In this document: piece by piece, positions 43,173-53,375 of the stretch | How positions within the stretch are numbered: the first letter of the stretch is position 1 | Layout of the letters: each line of letters starts with the position of its first letter | Assembly (NCBI RefSeq): GCF_013393185.1 | Contig: NZ_QJQX01000012.1 | Span: 1-62,120, forward strand | Direction of reading: 5' to 3' | Source of the DNA: Sphingobium lactosutens | Lineage (GTDB): Bacteria > Pseudomonadota > Alphaproteobacteria > Sphingomonadales > Sphingomonadaceae | DNA length: 62,120 nucleotides | The notes under the pieces: generated by a model | Database searches by the model: none | Seen by the model: the letters and a program-made list of their open reading frames with translations, nothing else | Told to the model about the DNA's origin: nothing | Translations under genes and position numbers: made by a program

Positions 43173-44621
43173 TCAGGCGGCGCTGTCGATGCCCAGTTCG
43201 GCGAGCTTGCGATAGAGGGTGGAGCGCCCAATCCCCAGGCGACGGGCGACTTCGGTCATGCGGCCGCGATAATGACCAATGGCGAGGCGGATGACGTCGG
43301 CCTCGATTTCGGCCAGTTGGCGAACATGGCCGTCGCCCTCGAACAGGGTGATGCCCGCGCCGTCGCGATGAGGCTGGCCCACGACACGCGGGCGGGCGGT
43401 AATACGGTCGATGCCGTCCCCGACACGAATCTGCGCCGCGATCTGCGGGAAATCCTGCGGGGTCAACGCGTCGCCGTCGCACAGCACGGCAGCGCGGAAG
43501 AGGGCATTCTGCAACTGGCGGACATTGCCCGGCCAGGGATGCTGCATCAACAGGGATAGCGCGTCGTCGGTCAGGCCCAGGCTGCGCAGCCCCGGCTGGG
43601 TCGCGATGCGGGCGAGCAGGTGGCGGCAGAGCGCAGGAATGTCACCCATCCGCTCGCGCAGCGGCGGGATGGTGAGCTGGACGACGTTGAGTCGATAATA
43701 GAGATCTTCGCGGAAACGGCCGGCCTCGATCTCTTCGATCAGCCGCTTGTTGGTGGCCGCGATCACGCGCACGTCGACATGGATCGGGCGGCGCGCGCCG
43801 ATCGGCTGCACTTCGCCATCCTGCAAGACGCGCAGCAGCTTTACCTGCGCATCGAGCGGCATTTCGCTGACTTCGTCGAGGAAGATGGTGCCCATGTCGG
43901 CCGACACGAACTTGCCGACATGCCGGTCGAAGGCGCCGGTGAAGGCGCCGCGTTCATGGCCGAACAGCTCCGATTCGACGAGGTTGGCGGGGATGGCGCC
44001 GCAATTGACCGTGATCATTGGCTGCTTGTGGCGGGGCGAGGCGGCATGGATCGCGCAGGCGATCACATCCTTGCCGACGCCGCTCTCGCCCTCGATCAGC
44101 ACGGGCACGCGGGCGCGGGCTGCCTTGGCCGCGATGGCGAGCGCGGCGCGGAACAGCGGAGCGGAGCCGACCACATCCTCGAAGGACAGGGGCGCAGTAA
44201 TCTTTTCGGTCAGAGGGCGCAGTTCACCCGCCGCGCTGCCTTCGGCCAGCGTGGCATTGAGGGCGGCAAGCAGGCGTTCGGGGGCTATCGGCTTGGAAAG
44301 ATAATCTGTTGCACCCGCGCGCATCGCCTCGACCGCGCCGGAGACATTATTGTGGGCGGTGAGGATCAGCAGGGGCAGGGCCGGGCGTCGGGCGCGAATC
44401 TCCCGGATCAGCGCAGAGGGATCATAGTCCGGGCTCCATTGGTCGAGGATGATGGCATCGAGCCGCATCCCGTCCTGCGTGCCCAGCATCGCAATCGCCG
44501 TTTCACTGTCCTGCGCGAAGATGGTGCGCCAGCCGGCCCGTGATGCCAGAGCGGAAACCAGCCGTCTCTGCGCCGGCTCGTCGTCGATCAGCATCAGCAT
44601 CGGTACGCCGTCGCGCGCCAT
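43173..44621 (-). CDS. sigma-54-dependent response regulator (NtrC family)
   Basis: A protein of 482 aa with a receiver domain (about 7-120; the acidic pocket is LIDDE, Asp60 in IILDQWSPDYD, the Lys in YLSKPI), an AAA+ domain with Walker A GESGVGKD, GAFTGA loop (HERGAFTGAF) that contacts sigma-54, and a C-terminal Fis-type HTH (VARRLGIGRSTLYRKL). The receiver after Asp60 is QWSPDYDPS rather than MPxMDG. No histidine kinase is adjacent. ATG 44621 is chosen over the GTG at 44627 because GAGGGG lies five bases upstream. No rpoN is in the window. Confidence 0.9.
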   Translation of the reverse strand: MARDGVPMLMLIDDEPAQRRLVSALASRAGWRTIFAQDSETAIAMLGTQDGMRLDAIILDQWSPDYDPSALIREIRARRPALPLLILTAHNNVSGAVEAMRAGATDYLSKPIAPERLLAALNATLAEGSAAGELRPLTEKITAPLSFEDVVGSAPLFRAALAIAAKAARARVPVLIEGESGVGKDVIACAIHAASPRHKQPMITVNCGAIPANLVESELFGHERGAFTGAFDRHVGKFVSADMGTIFLDEVSEMPLDAQVKLLRVLQDGEVQPIGARRPIHVDVRVIAATNKRLIEEIEAGRFREDLYYRLNVVQLTIPPLRERMGDIPALCRHLLARIATQPGLRSLGLTDDALSLLMQHPWPGNVRQLQNALFRAAVLCDGDALTPQDFPQIAAQIRVGDGIDRITARPRVVGQPHRDGAGITLFEGDGHVRQLAEIEADVIRLAIGHYRGRMTEVARRLGIGRSTLYRKLAELGIDSAA

Positions 44622-44775
44622 CTTCACCCCTCAAATATTACAGGCGACCAAGGTTAACGGGCAGGAGTAAAGGCGTACTTAACTGCGAAAGATTTTCTTG
44701 TCGGCCTCTGGGTTGAGGGGGGGAGGGCTACAGGATAAGAGGTGAGCCGCGAAAAGTGCAGGATGAGGAGCGGAT

Positions 44776-44901
44776 ATGTCGAATGAAGGACATATGAAAA
44801 GCGCGAACGAAACCTATGGTGGTTTCGTCGGCTTGATGAAATGGGGAACCATTGCAAGCGTGATCGTTGCGGCCATCGTGGTCCTGCTGATTTCCAGCTG
44901 A
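44776..44901 (+). CDS. aa3-type cytochrome c oxidase subunit IV (41 aa)
   Basis: Short gene missed by length cut-offs: ATG 44776 to TGA 44901. The product has a soluble N-terminus (MSNEGHMKSANETYGGFVGL) and one membrane segment (residues about 24-40), as in the bacterial aa3 COX IV family, which sits at the side of the oxidase complex. GAGGAG lies four bases upstream. It is 34 bases before pntAA. The family assignment rests on length, topology, the TYGGF segment and its location, a common order in sphingomonads. Confidence 0.8.
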   Translation: MSNEGHMKSANETYGGFVGLMKWGTIASVIVAAIVVLLISS

Positions 44902-44935
44902 GCGGAAGATCGGGACCAGGAGGGGGGCTACGCAT

Positions 44936-46060
44936 ATGAAAATAGCGATATTGAGGGAGCAGGCAGCGGGTGAACGCCGTGTTGCCGGGACGCCGGAGAC
45001 GGTGAAGAAATTCAAGGCGCTGGGTGCCGACATTGCGGTCGAGGCTGGCGCGGGCCTGACGGCGTCGATTGCGGACGCCGACTATATTGCGGCGGGCGCT
45101 GTGGTTGCCGACCGGGCTGCAACAGTGGCGGACGCGGACATCATATTGGGCGTGCAGGGACCGGATGTAGCGGGCCTTTCTGGGGCAAAGCCGGGCGCCT
45201 GGATCGCGGCGGGCCTCAATCCCTTTAGCGAGCGTGCGCGTGTCGACGCCTATGCCGCCGCCGGGTTCGAGGCGCTGGCGATGGAGTTCATGCCGCGCAT
45301 CACGCGTGCGCAGTCGATGGATATCCTGTCCTCCCAGTCGAACCTGTCAGGCTACAAGGCGGTGCTCGATGCCGCCGCCGAATATGGCAAGGCCTTCCCG
45401 ATGATGATGACGGCGGCCGGCACGGTGTCGGCGGCCAAGGCTTTCATCATGGGTGTCGGCGTCGCGGGTCTGCAGGCGATTGCCACCGCGCGGCGTCTGG
45501 GCGCGCAGGTGTCCGCCACGGACGTCCGCGCGGCGACGAAGGAACAGATCGAATCGCTCGGCGCCAAGGCGATCTTCGTGGAGAAGGTCGCGGGCATCGA
45601 GGGTGAGGGCAGCGGCGGCTATGCCACCGAAATGTCCGACGAGTATAAGGCCGCGCAGGCGGAGCTTGTGTCGTCGCATATTGCCAAGCAGGACATCGTA
45701 ATCACTACCGCGCTCATTCCGGGCCGTCCCGCGCCGCGCCTTATCACCGACGCGCAGATCGCGACGATGAAGCCGGGCAGCGTGATCGTCGATCTCGCGG
45801 TCGAGCAGGGCGGCAATGTCGAGGGCGCGGTCGCCGGCGAAGTGGTCGAGCGCCATGGCGTCAAAATCGTCGGCCATCGCAACATGCCGTCGCGGCTTGC
45901 CACGGACACGTCAGCGCTCTTCTCGCGCAACCTCTACAATTTCCTGTCCGCCTTCTGGGACAAGGAAAAGAATGCGCCGGTGCTGGACGAGGAAATCGGC
46001 AACGCCATCCGCCTGACCCAGGGTGGCAAGGTCGTCAACGAGCGGCTGCTGACGAGTTGA
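44936..46060 (+). CDS. pntAA: NAD(P) transhydrogenase subunit alpha, part 1
   Basis: NAD(H)-binding dI domain of the proton-translocating transhydrogenase, which uses the proton gradient to make NADPH. It has 374 aa. It starts MKIAILREQAAGERRVAGTP, and carries the QSMDILSSQSNLSGYKAV block, a Rossmann GVGVAGLQAIATARRLGA and the mobile loop near TALIPGRPAPRLI. It is cytoplasmic and extrinsic. The alpha subunit is split into two genes here, as in other alphaproteobacteria. Confidence 0.95.
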   Translation: MKIAILREQAAGERRVAGTPETVKKFKALGADIAVEAGAGLTASIADADYIAAGAVVADRAATVADADIILGVQGPDVAGLSGAKPGAWIAAGLNPFSERARVDAYAAAGFEALAMEFMPRITRAQSMDILSSQSNLSGYKAVLDAAAEYGKAFPMMMTAAGTVSAAKAFIMGVGVAGLQAIATARRLGAQVSATDVRAATKEQIESLGAKAIFVEKVAGIEGEGSGGYATEMSDEYKAAQAELVSSHIAKQDIVITTALIPGRPAPRLITDAQIATMKPGSVIVDLAVEQGGNVEGAVAGEVVERHGVKIVGHRNMPSRLATDTSALFSRNLYNFLSAFWDKEKNAPVLDEEIGNAIRLTQGGKVVNERLLTS

Positions 46061-46168
46061 TGGCGGGCTTGGTTCCAAACGGAATATAGAGCGCGGGCCT
46101 GCCGAGGGGGCGGGCCGCGCGGGCACGTCTCGCCACCTTGAGGGCGGGACGAACAGGGAGTAGGAACG

Positions 46169-46453
46169 ATGGACTTCATCTCCATCCTGTCGATTTTCGT
46201 GCTGGCGTGCTTCGTCGGCTATTATGTGGTCTGGTCGGTGACGCCAGCGCTCCACACGCCGCTGATGGCGGTCACAAACGCCATTTCGTCGGTCATCATC
46301 GTCGGCGCGCTGGTCGCGTCGGCGGAGGCGGGCAGCATTGCCGCCAAGGTGCTGGGGCTGGTCGCGGTGGTCTTCGCATCGGTGAACATCTTCGGCGGCT
46401 TCGCCGTCACCGAACGCATGCTGGCCATGTACAAGAAGAAGGAGCGCAAGTGA
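46169..46453 (+). CDS. pntAB: NAD(P) transhydrogenase subunit alpha, part 2
   Basis: Membrane piece of the alpha subunit, 94 aa with three segments (about residues 3-21, 30-50, 55-78) and the family sequence THPLMAVTNAISSV-like stretch (HTPLMAVTNAISSVIIVGA). RBS: AGGGAGTAGGAACG before ATG 46169. The stop overlaps the ATG of pntB by one base (TGATG). It follows pntAA after 108 bases of no evident function. Confidence 0.95.
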   Translation: MDFISILSIFVLACFVGYYVVWSVTPALHTPLMAVTNAISSVIIVGALVASAEAGSIAAKVLGLVAVVFASVNIFGGFAVTERMLAMYKKKERK

Positions 46454-47874
46454 TGCACGAGCTTGCTCCTGTCTCTCCTTTCGTGGCGCTGGCCTATCTG
46501 ATCGCCGGCATCCTGTTCATCCTGGCGCTGCGCGGGCTGTCCAGCCCGGCCACCAGCCGTCGCGGCAACCGCATGGGCATGATCGGCATGGCCATTGCGG
46601 TCGCCACCACGCTCTACACCCATGATGTCGTCAGCCTGCCCGAGATTGTCGGCGCGATCATCGTCGGTGGCGGCATCGGTTTCCTGATTGCCCGGCGGAT
46701 CGCGATGACGGCGATGCCGCAGCTGGTCGCCGCCTTTCACTCGCTGGTCGGCATGGCCGCGGTGCTGGTGGGCGCGGCCGCCTACCTCAATCCCGGCGCC
46801 TTCGGCATTCTCGATCCGCTGACGGACGAGATCCACAATGCCAGCCGGGTCGAGATGGGCCTGGGGGTTGCGATCGGCGCGATCACCTTCTCCGGCTCGA
46901 TCATCGCCTTCCTCAAGCTCAACGGCAACATGTCGGGCAAGCCGATCATGCTGCCCGGCCGCCATGTCATCAATCTGGGCACGCTGGCCGCGATCCTGGG
47001 GCTGGTCGCCTATTTCGTGACCGACCAGTCGCCCTGGGTGTTCTGGACCGTGACGGCGCTGAGCTTCGTCATCGGTTTCCTGCTGATCATTCCGATCGGC
47101 GGCGCGGACATGCCGGTCGTGGTGTCGATGCTGAACAGCTATTCGGGCTGGGCCGCCGCCGCCATGGGCTTCACCCTGGGCAATACGGCGATGATCATCA
47201 CCGGCGCGCTGGTGGGCAGTTCGGGTGCGATCCTGTCCTACATCATGTGCAAGGCGATGAACCGCAGCTTCATCAGTGTGATCGCGGGCGGCTTCGGCGC
47301 GGAAACCGGCGGCGCGTCGGCCGATGCTTCGGCGGTCGATCGCCCCTACAAGCGCGGCAGTGCGGAGGACGCGGCGTTCCTGATGAAGCAGGCCGACAGC
47401 GTCATCATCGTGCCGGGCTACGGCATGGCGGTGTCGCAGGCGCAGCATGCGCTGCGTGAGATGGGCGACCTGCTCAAGAAGGAAGGCGTCAGCGTCAAAT
47501 ATGCGATCCACCCGGTCGCAGGCCGCATGCCCGGCCATATGAACGTGCTGCTGGCCGAGGCGAATGTGCCCTATGACGAGGTGTTCGAGCTGGAGGACAT
47601 CAACAGCGAGTTCGGCCAGGCCGACGTCGCTTTCGTCATCGGCGCCAATGACGTGACCAACCCGGCGGCCAAGACCGACAAGACGTCGCCCATCTACGGC
47701 ATGCCGATCCTGGACGTCGCCAACGCCAAGTCGGTGCTGTTCGTGAAGCGCTCCATGGGCGGTGCGGGCTATGCCGGCGTCGACAACGAAGTCTTCTACA
47801 TGGACAACACCATGATGCTGCTGGCCGACGCCAAGAAGATGGTCGAGGAGATCGTCAAGGGGCTGGCCCACTAA
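46453..47874 (+). CDS. pntB: NAD(P) transhydrogenase subunit beta
   Basis: Membrane subunit with the NADP(H)-binding dIII domain. It has 473 aa: an N-terminal part of about nine segments (residues 10-275) and a soluble C-terminal domain with GYGMAVSQAQHAL (NADP site) and the conserved VIGANDVTNPAAKTD. Together with pntAA and pntAB it pumps protons while making NADPH. The start overlaps the pntAB stop by one base. Confidence 0.96.
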   Translation: MHELAPVSPFVALAYLIAGILFILALRGLSSPATSRRGNRMGMIGMAIAVATTLYTHDVVSLPEIVGAIIVGGGIGFLIARRIAMTAMPQLVAAFHSLVGMAAVLVGAAAYLNPGAFGILDPLTDEIHNASRVEMGLGVAIGAITFSGSIIAFLKLNGNMSGKPIMLPGRHVINLGTLAAILGLVAYFVTDQSPWVFWTVTALSFVIGFLLIIPIGGADMPVVVSMLNSYSGWAAAAMGFTLGNTAMIITGALVGSSGAILSYIMCKAMNRSFISVIAGGFGAETGGASADASAVDRPYKRGSAEDAAFLMKQADSVIIVPGYGMAVSQAQHALREMGDLLKKEGVSVKYAIHPVAGRMPGHMNVLLAEANVPYDEVFELEDINSEFGQADVAFVIGANDVTNPAAKTDKTSPIYGMPILDVANAKSVLFVKRSMGGAGYAGVDNEVFYMDNTMMLLADAKKMVEEIVKGLAH

Positions 47875-47883
47875 AACTGCGGC

Positions 47884-47921
47884 GATTTCGCGCCGCCTGA
47901 TGATCCATCCGGCGCGAAATC
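47884..47921 (+). terminator. terminator-like hairpin after pntB
   Basis: GATTTCGCGCCG (47884-47895) pairs perfectly with CGGCGCGAAATC (47910-47921) around a 14-base loop, directly after the pntB stop. There is no T-run, so termination strength is uncertain. Confidence 0.6.
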
Positions 47922-47960
47922 ACTCTGAGGGGTTGCCCCGCGCCGCCCCGATACCCTAAC

Positions 47961-48035
47961 CCGTTCGTGTCGAGCGAAGTCGAGACATGCCGCGCCGCCT
48001 GGGGGCCGGTTCTCGACTGCGCTTGAACCGAACGG
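47961..48035. repeat. palindromic dispersed repeat, copy 4 (pntB-racemase gap)
   Basis: CCGTTCGTGTCGAGCGAAGT-CGAGAC pairs with GGTTCTCGACTGCGCTTGAA-CCGAACGG around a loop of about 20 bases. The second arm is followed by TTTTTT at 48035-48040, so this copy could act as a terminator on the plus strand. Confidence 0.85.
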
Positions 48036-48054
48036 TTTTTTGTATCCAGGGGTC

Positions 48055-48747
48055 ATGATGCGTAAACTTGGTCTGATTGGTGGTCTCAGCTGGACGTCCA
48101 CCGCCCGCTATTATGAGATCATCAACAAGGCCGTGCATCGCGCGCTGGGCGGGCAGCATAGCGCGCCGCTGTTGATCGACAGCCTCGACTTCGCCTCCGT
48201 CGCAGGGTGCCGGACCGAATCGGACTGGGACGCCGCGGCGGGCCAGCTGATCGTGTCGGCGCGGCGGCTGGAGCAGGGCGGCGCGGAAAGCCTGCTGATC
48301 TGCGCCAATTCCATGCACCGCGTCTATGATCAGGTGCAGGCGGAAGTCGGTATTCCGATCATCCATATCGCCGAAGTGGTGGGCGACAGAATGCTGGCCG
48401 ACGGCGTCGAGAAGGCAGCGCTGATCGGCACCCGCAACGTCATGACCGAGAAATTCTACCGCCAGCGACTGGTGTCGCATGGCGTGTCGTTGCTGCCCGC
48501 CGACATGGAGCTGGCCGAGCGGATCGATCGCATCGTCTATGACGAACTGACCGTCGGCAAGATCAGCCGCGAGAGCGAGCGCTACATGAAGTCGGAGCTG
48601 ACCGACATCGCCAAGCAGGATGTGCAGGCGGCGGTGCTGGCCTGTACCGAGCTGGAGCTGATCGTCGACGTGAAGGCCAATGTGCTGCCGATCTACGACT
48701 GCACCGGCATCCACGCGAAGGCGGGCGTGGACTTCATCCTGGGGTGA
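48055..48747 (+). CDS. aspartate/glutamate racemase family protein
   Basis: Racemase of the Cys-Cys pair family, 230 aa. It starts MMRKLGLIGGLSWTSTARYY, has the first Cys in LICANSMHRV (about residue 83) and the second in LACTELELI (near residue 195). The usual NTMH motif reads NSMH. The substrate (Asp, Glu or a related acid) is not determined. The first of two adjacent ATGs is given (48055); AGGGG fits 48058 slightly better. Confidence 0.88.
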   Translation: MMRKLGLIGGLSWTSTARYYEIINKAVHRALGGQHSAPLLIDSLDFASVAGCRTESDWDAAAGQLIVSARRLEQGGAESLLICANSMHRVYDQVQAEVGIPIIHIAEVVGDRMLADGVEKAALIGTRNVMTEKFYRQRLVSHGVSLLPADMELAERIDRIVYDELTVGKISRESERYMKSELTDIAKQDVQAAVLACTELELIVDVKANVLPIYDCTGIHAKAGVDFILG

Positions 48748-48767
48748 GGCCGGTAGGAAATACGGCG

Positions 48768-48805
48768 CTTAACTTCGCACATTTCCCGCAGATTTTGAAA
48801 TTTAC
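48768..48805 (+). repeat. 33-base conserved motif, copy 2 (after racemase)
   Basis: CGCTTAACTTCGCACATTTC followed by CCGCAGATTTTGA, identical to copy 1 (958-998, minus strand) except for one base. It starts about 22 bases after the racemase stop. The 48806-48885 part contains no gene but looks structured (GAGCCGAGCTGGGGCGACCG). Confidence 0.6.
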
Positions 48806-48885
48806 GGTTGCATCTGGGTAATATTATTACGAGCCGAGCTGGGGCGACCGCAGCTTTTACCATCATCAGGTCAAGTAGGACAGGG

Positions 48886-48919
48886 CAGGGGCCGGCGAGC
48901 GATTCTGCCGGCCCTGTCC
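48886..48919. terminator. hairpin between racemase and pyrX
   Basis: CAGGGGCCGGC pairs with GCCGGCCCTG around GAGCGATTCT. It lies in the 188-base gap between convergent genes and can serve both; no strong U tract follows on either strand. Confidence 0.5.
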
Positions 48920-48935
48920 GTTATGGGAAGGTCCG

Positions 48936-50159
48936 TTACAGGAAGGCGCCGCCCTTCATGACCCGACGCGCGCGGCCTTGCACCGGCATCTTGTCGAACG
49001 GGGTGTTGCCTGCCGACGCCGCCATTTTGGCGGAATCGACGATCCAGGGGGTATCGGGATCCACGAAGATCAGATCGGCCGCGCTGCCGACGGCAAAGCT
49101 GCCCGCGTTGATGCCCAATATCCGCGCCGGATTGGCGGACAGCAAAGTCATCAGCCGATTGATCGTCAACTGACCTTCGCGCACCAGATTGAGCGACAGC
49201 GCCAGCAGCGTTTCCGCGCCCGCCATGCCGGGCGAGGCATCGGCGAAGGGGAGCCGCTTGTCCTCCGGCCCGCGCGGGTCGTGGCTGGAGGTGATAACGT
49301 CCACCGTGCCGTCGGCGACGGCGGCGAGGCTTGCCTGCCGGTCGTTTTCCGACCGGAGCGGCGGCGAGAGGCGGGCGAAGGTGCGGAAGTCGGTTGCGGC
49401 CTGATCGTTCAGGAACAGATAGGCCGGGCTGATGCCGCAGGTCACTTTCAGTCCCTCGGTCTTGGCGGCGCGGATCAGGTCGAAGCCGGCCTTCGTCGTG
49501 ACCAGCCGGAAATGGATCGACGCGCCGGTTTCGCGCACCAACATGATGTCGCGCGCGATCGCCATCGCCTCCGTGCAGGCCGGGGCGTGGGGCAGGCCGA
49601 GCCGCGTCGCCGTCTCGCCGCTGGTCGCGACCGCCTTTGCCGTCAGCCCGCCATCCTCGGCATGGGCGATCAGGGTGAGGCCGAGGCCGCTGGCATAGGA
49701 GAGAACGCGCAACATCACGCCCGAATCGGCGATCCACTGGCGACCGGTGCCGACCGCCTTGGCCCCCGCCGCCTGCATCAGGCCCATTTCCGCCATTTCC
49801 GCGCCCTTCAGGCCGCGCGTGGCGGCGGCGATCGGATGGATCCAGAAATCGGGCTTGCCTGCGCGGGTCGCTTCCCGGATCAGGCCGACTTCATCGAGCG
49901 GCGCGCGCTGGTCGGGCATCAGCGCGGCGCGCGTGATGCCGCCGAAATGAAAGGCCGGCTTGTCGGTGGCGAAGACCCCCAGGTCGATCAGGCCCGGCGC
50001 GACCACCAGACCCTGCGCATCGACCTGCTGGGCATCCGACGGGATGTCGATTTGTCCGGTGGCGATGATTCGATCGTCCTCGATCAGCACAGTGCCGGGG
50101 GAAAGGCTATCCGCTGCGGGATCGGCGAGCTTGCCGTTGATGATTGCAATGCGGCTCAT
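48936..50159 (-). CDS. pyrX: dihydroorotase-like protein, probably catalytically inactive (PyrX/PyrC')
   Basis: Amidohydrolase-fold protein of 407 aa next to pyrB. The fold and blocks are those of type I dihydroorotase, but the metal-binding residues are lost: HxH is replaced by Gly61/Phe63 (APGLIDLGVFA), one later zinc His is Leu219 (IHFRLVTT) and the active-site Asp of TDHAPH is Ser292 (TSSHDPR). Only His166 (AHAED) survives. In Pseudomonas, an inactive homologue like this (PyrC'/PyrX) is a structural partner that aspartate carbamoyltransferase needs. A true dihydroorotase must then lie elsewhere in the genome. Confidence 0.85.
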   Translation of the reverse strand: MSRIAIINGKLADPAADSLSPGTVLIEDDRIIATGQIDIPSDAQQVDAQGLVVAPGLIDLGVFATDKPAFHFGGITRAALMPDQRAPLDEVGLIREATRAGKPDFWIHPIAAATRGLKGAEMAEMGLMQAAGAKAVGTGRQWIADSGVMLRVLSYASGLGLTLIAHAEDGGLTAKAVATSGETATRLGLPHAPACTEAMAIARDIMLVRETGASIHFRLVTTKAGFDLIRAAKTEGLKVTCGISPAYLFLNDQAATDFRTFARLSPPLRSENDRQASLAAVADGTVDVITSSHDPRGPEDKRLPFADASPGMAGAETLLALSLNLVREGQLTINRLMTLLSANPARILGINAGSFAVGSAADLIFVDPDTPWIVDSAKMAASAGNTPFDKMPVQGRARRVMKGGAFL

Positions 50160-50191
50160 GCCCAGCCCCATTTCCTTGTTTGCCGGGATGT

Positions 50192-51202
50192 TCAAGCCCA
50201 TCCCTCCACACCACGCGCGCCGCGCGTCAGCACATCCAGGCACGCCATGCGCACCGCCACGCCCATCGCCACCTGTTCGGTGATGGCCGATCGGTCGGGA
50301 TGATCGGCGACGGTGCTGGTGATTTCCACGCCCCGGTTCATCGGGCCGGGATGCATCACCAGCGCGTCGGGCTTGGCGATCGCCAGTCGTTCCGGCGTCA
50401 GGCCGTAGAGCGCATGATATTCGCGCGGGGAGGGGATGAACGCCCCGTCCATCCGTTCATTCTGGAGCCGCAGCATCATCACCACGTCAGCGCCATCCAG
50501 CCCTTCGTCCATGCGGGTAAAGGGGATTGCGCCCAGCATCTCGACCTCCGGCGGCAGCAGGGTCGGCGGTGCAACCGCGCGGACCTGAGCGCCCAGTGCG
50601 GCGAGGCAGAGCATGTTGGAGCGCGCGACGCGGCTGTGCAGCACGTCGCCGCAGATCGCCACGATCAGCCCCTCAAAGCCGCCCTTGCGGCGGCGGATGG
50701 TGAGCGCGTCGAGCAGCGCCTGCGTCGGATGCTGGTGCCAGCCGTCGCCCGCGTTGAGGACCGGGCAGTCGACCTTGTCCGCGATCAGCGCGACCGCGCC
50801 CGAACTGGCATGGCGGATGACGATCACGTCGGCGGCCATGGCGTTCAGCGTCATGGCGGTGTCGATCAGCGTTTCGCCCTTCTTCACGCTGGACTGGCCG
50901 GCGTGCATGTTGACGACGTCGGCGCCCAGCCGCTTGCCGGCGATCTCGAACGACAGCAGCGTGCGGGTGCTGTTCTCGAAAAAGGCGTTGATCTGGGTCA
51001 TACCCGCCAGCCGGCCGTCATGCTTGCGCGCCTGGCCCTTATTGGCCTGCGCCCAATGTTCGGCTTCGTCCAGCAGGAAGCGGATTTCCCAAGGCTTGAG
51101 ATCGGCGATCGACAGCAGATGCCGATGGGGGAACAGCGCTCGCCCCGTCAATTCAGGCCCAGAAGACTGGGGGAGCGCGTCGGGAATGAAAATGTCGGGC
51201 AT
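50192..51202 (-). CDS. pyrB: aspartate carbamoyltransferase catalytic subunit
   Basis: First committed step of pyrimidine synthesis: joins carbamoyl phosphate and aspartate. It has 336 aa with the carbamoyl phosphate site [13 protein letters not shown], the [10 protein letters not shown] block and the [12 protein letters not shown] aspartate loop. It ends 32 bases before pyrX on the same strand, the classical order for the ATCase-pseudoDHO dodecamer. No regulatory pyrI is next to it. Confidence 0.96.
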   Translation of the reverse strand: MPDIFIPDALPQSSGPELTGRALFPHRHLLSIADLKPWEIRFLLDEAEHWAQANKGQARKHDGRLAGMTQINAFFENSTRTLLSFEIAGKRLGADVVNMHAGQSSVKKGETLIDTAMTLNAMAADVIVIRHASSGAVALIADKVDCPVLNAGDGWHQHPTQALLDALTIRRRKGGFEGLIVAICGDVLHSRVARSNMLCLAALGAQVRAVAPPTLLPPEVEMLGAIPFTRMDEGLDGADVVMMLRLQNERMDGAFIPSPREYHALYGLTPERLAIAKPDALVMHPGPMNRGVEITSTVADHPDRSAITEQVAMGVAVRMACLDVLTRGARGVEGWA

Positions 51203-51211
51203 GAGCCGACC

Positions 51212-51285
51212 CTCTAGAGCGATTCCTGGCGCGATGGAACATCTGACGATCCGGAAATCGCGATAAAAAGCGAGAAACCAGACAT
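51212..51285 (+). repeat. CTAGAGCG-type repeat, copy A
   Basis: CTAGAGCGATTCCTGGCGCG... through GATCCGGAAATCGCGATAAA, with about 70 bases in common with the minus-strand copy at 61208-61276. It lies upstream of pyrB in the gap to mreB. The best-conserved parts are CTAGAGCG at one end and CGGAAA(A/T)CGCG(A/G)TAAA in the middle. Repeats beginning CTAGAGC are widespread in alphaproteobacteria. Confidence 0.65.
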
Positions 51286-51319
51286 TGGCGGTGATGTTGG
51301 CTAAGGGAGGCCCGCCCGG

Positions 51320-52666
<1,347 letters not shown>

Positions 52667-52791
52667 GCAGAGCCGACTGATCGCCGACGCGGACCGCCAT
52701 ATAACGTGTGATTGGCGAAAGGAAAGCCTAGTCATGATAGTTTGATGACGCCAATATGCACCTCGCCCTTTTGTCGGATCGCACACCCTTC

Positions 52792-53298
52792 ATGTCGTTG
52801 CCTAACGCACCCACCGCCCAGATTTCTTCCGCATCGCCGCTCTTCCTGCGTGAGGACGAGATCAGGCGCGGGATCGAGATGCTCTATTTCGGCTATTCGG
52901 CGCTCACCCGGTCGATCGACGAGGGGCTTGCGGCGCAGGGGCTGGGCCGTGCGCATCATCGGGCGCTCTATTTCATCTCGCGCCAGCCCGATCTGACGGT
53001 GAAGGATCTGTTGCGGCTGCTCGCGATCACCAAACAGTCGCTGGGGCGGGTGCTCAACGATCTGGTCGAGCGCGGCTATATCGAGACCCGGACCGGGGCC
53101 AGCGACCGGCGACAGAAATTGCTGCGGCTTAGTCCGGCGGGCAAGGCGCTGGAGGCGGACTTGTTCCGGGCGCTGCGTGAGAAGATGGCGGCCGCCTATG
53201 GGCAGGCGGGACAGGGGTCGGTCACGGGTTTCTGGCGCGTGCTGGAAGGGTTGATCCCCGAAGGCGACCGGTCGATGGTGTTCGGCCTGCGCGGCTGA
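52792..53298 (+). CDS. MarR family transcriptional regulator
   Basis: Winged-helix regulator of 168 aa. The HTH reads LTVKDLLRLLAITKQSLGRVLNDLVERGYIE, with the wing ASDRRQKLLRLSPAGKALE (DxRxxxLxLTxxG). The start at 52792 (MSLPNAPT) is chosen; the frame begins a little earlier at another ATG. The target is unknown. The tRNA-Gln gene lies divergent on the left. A lipoprotein gene follows after 77 bases. Confidence 0.9.
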   Translation: MSLPNAPTAQISSASPLFLREDEIRRGIEMLYFGYSALTRSIDEGLAAQGLGRAHHRALYFISRQPDLTVKDLLRLLAITKQSLGRVLNDLVERGYIETRTGASDRRQKLLRLSPAGKALEADLFRALREKMAAAYGQAGQGSVTGFWRVLEGLIPEGDRSMVFGLRG

Positions 53299-53375
53299 AA
53301 AGGTTGAGGTTGCGAAACCTTCTGCGGTCTTCAGCGCTTATCAGGCTCCATTCACTGGCAAGAGGAGCCATATCC

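Noticed and set aside
46222..47871. 549-codon antisense frame over pntAB and pntB
   Set aside because: His/Arg/Asp-rich translation is a typical mirror of a membrane protein gene; pnt genes are well supported.
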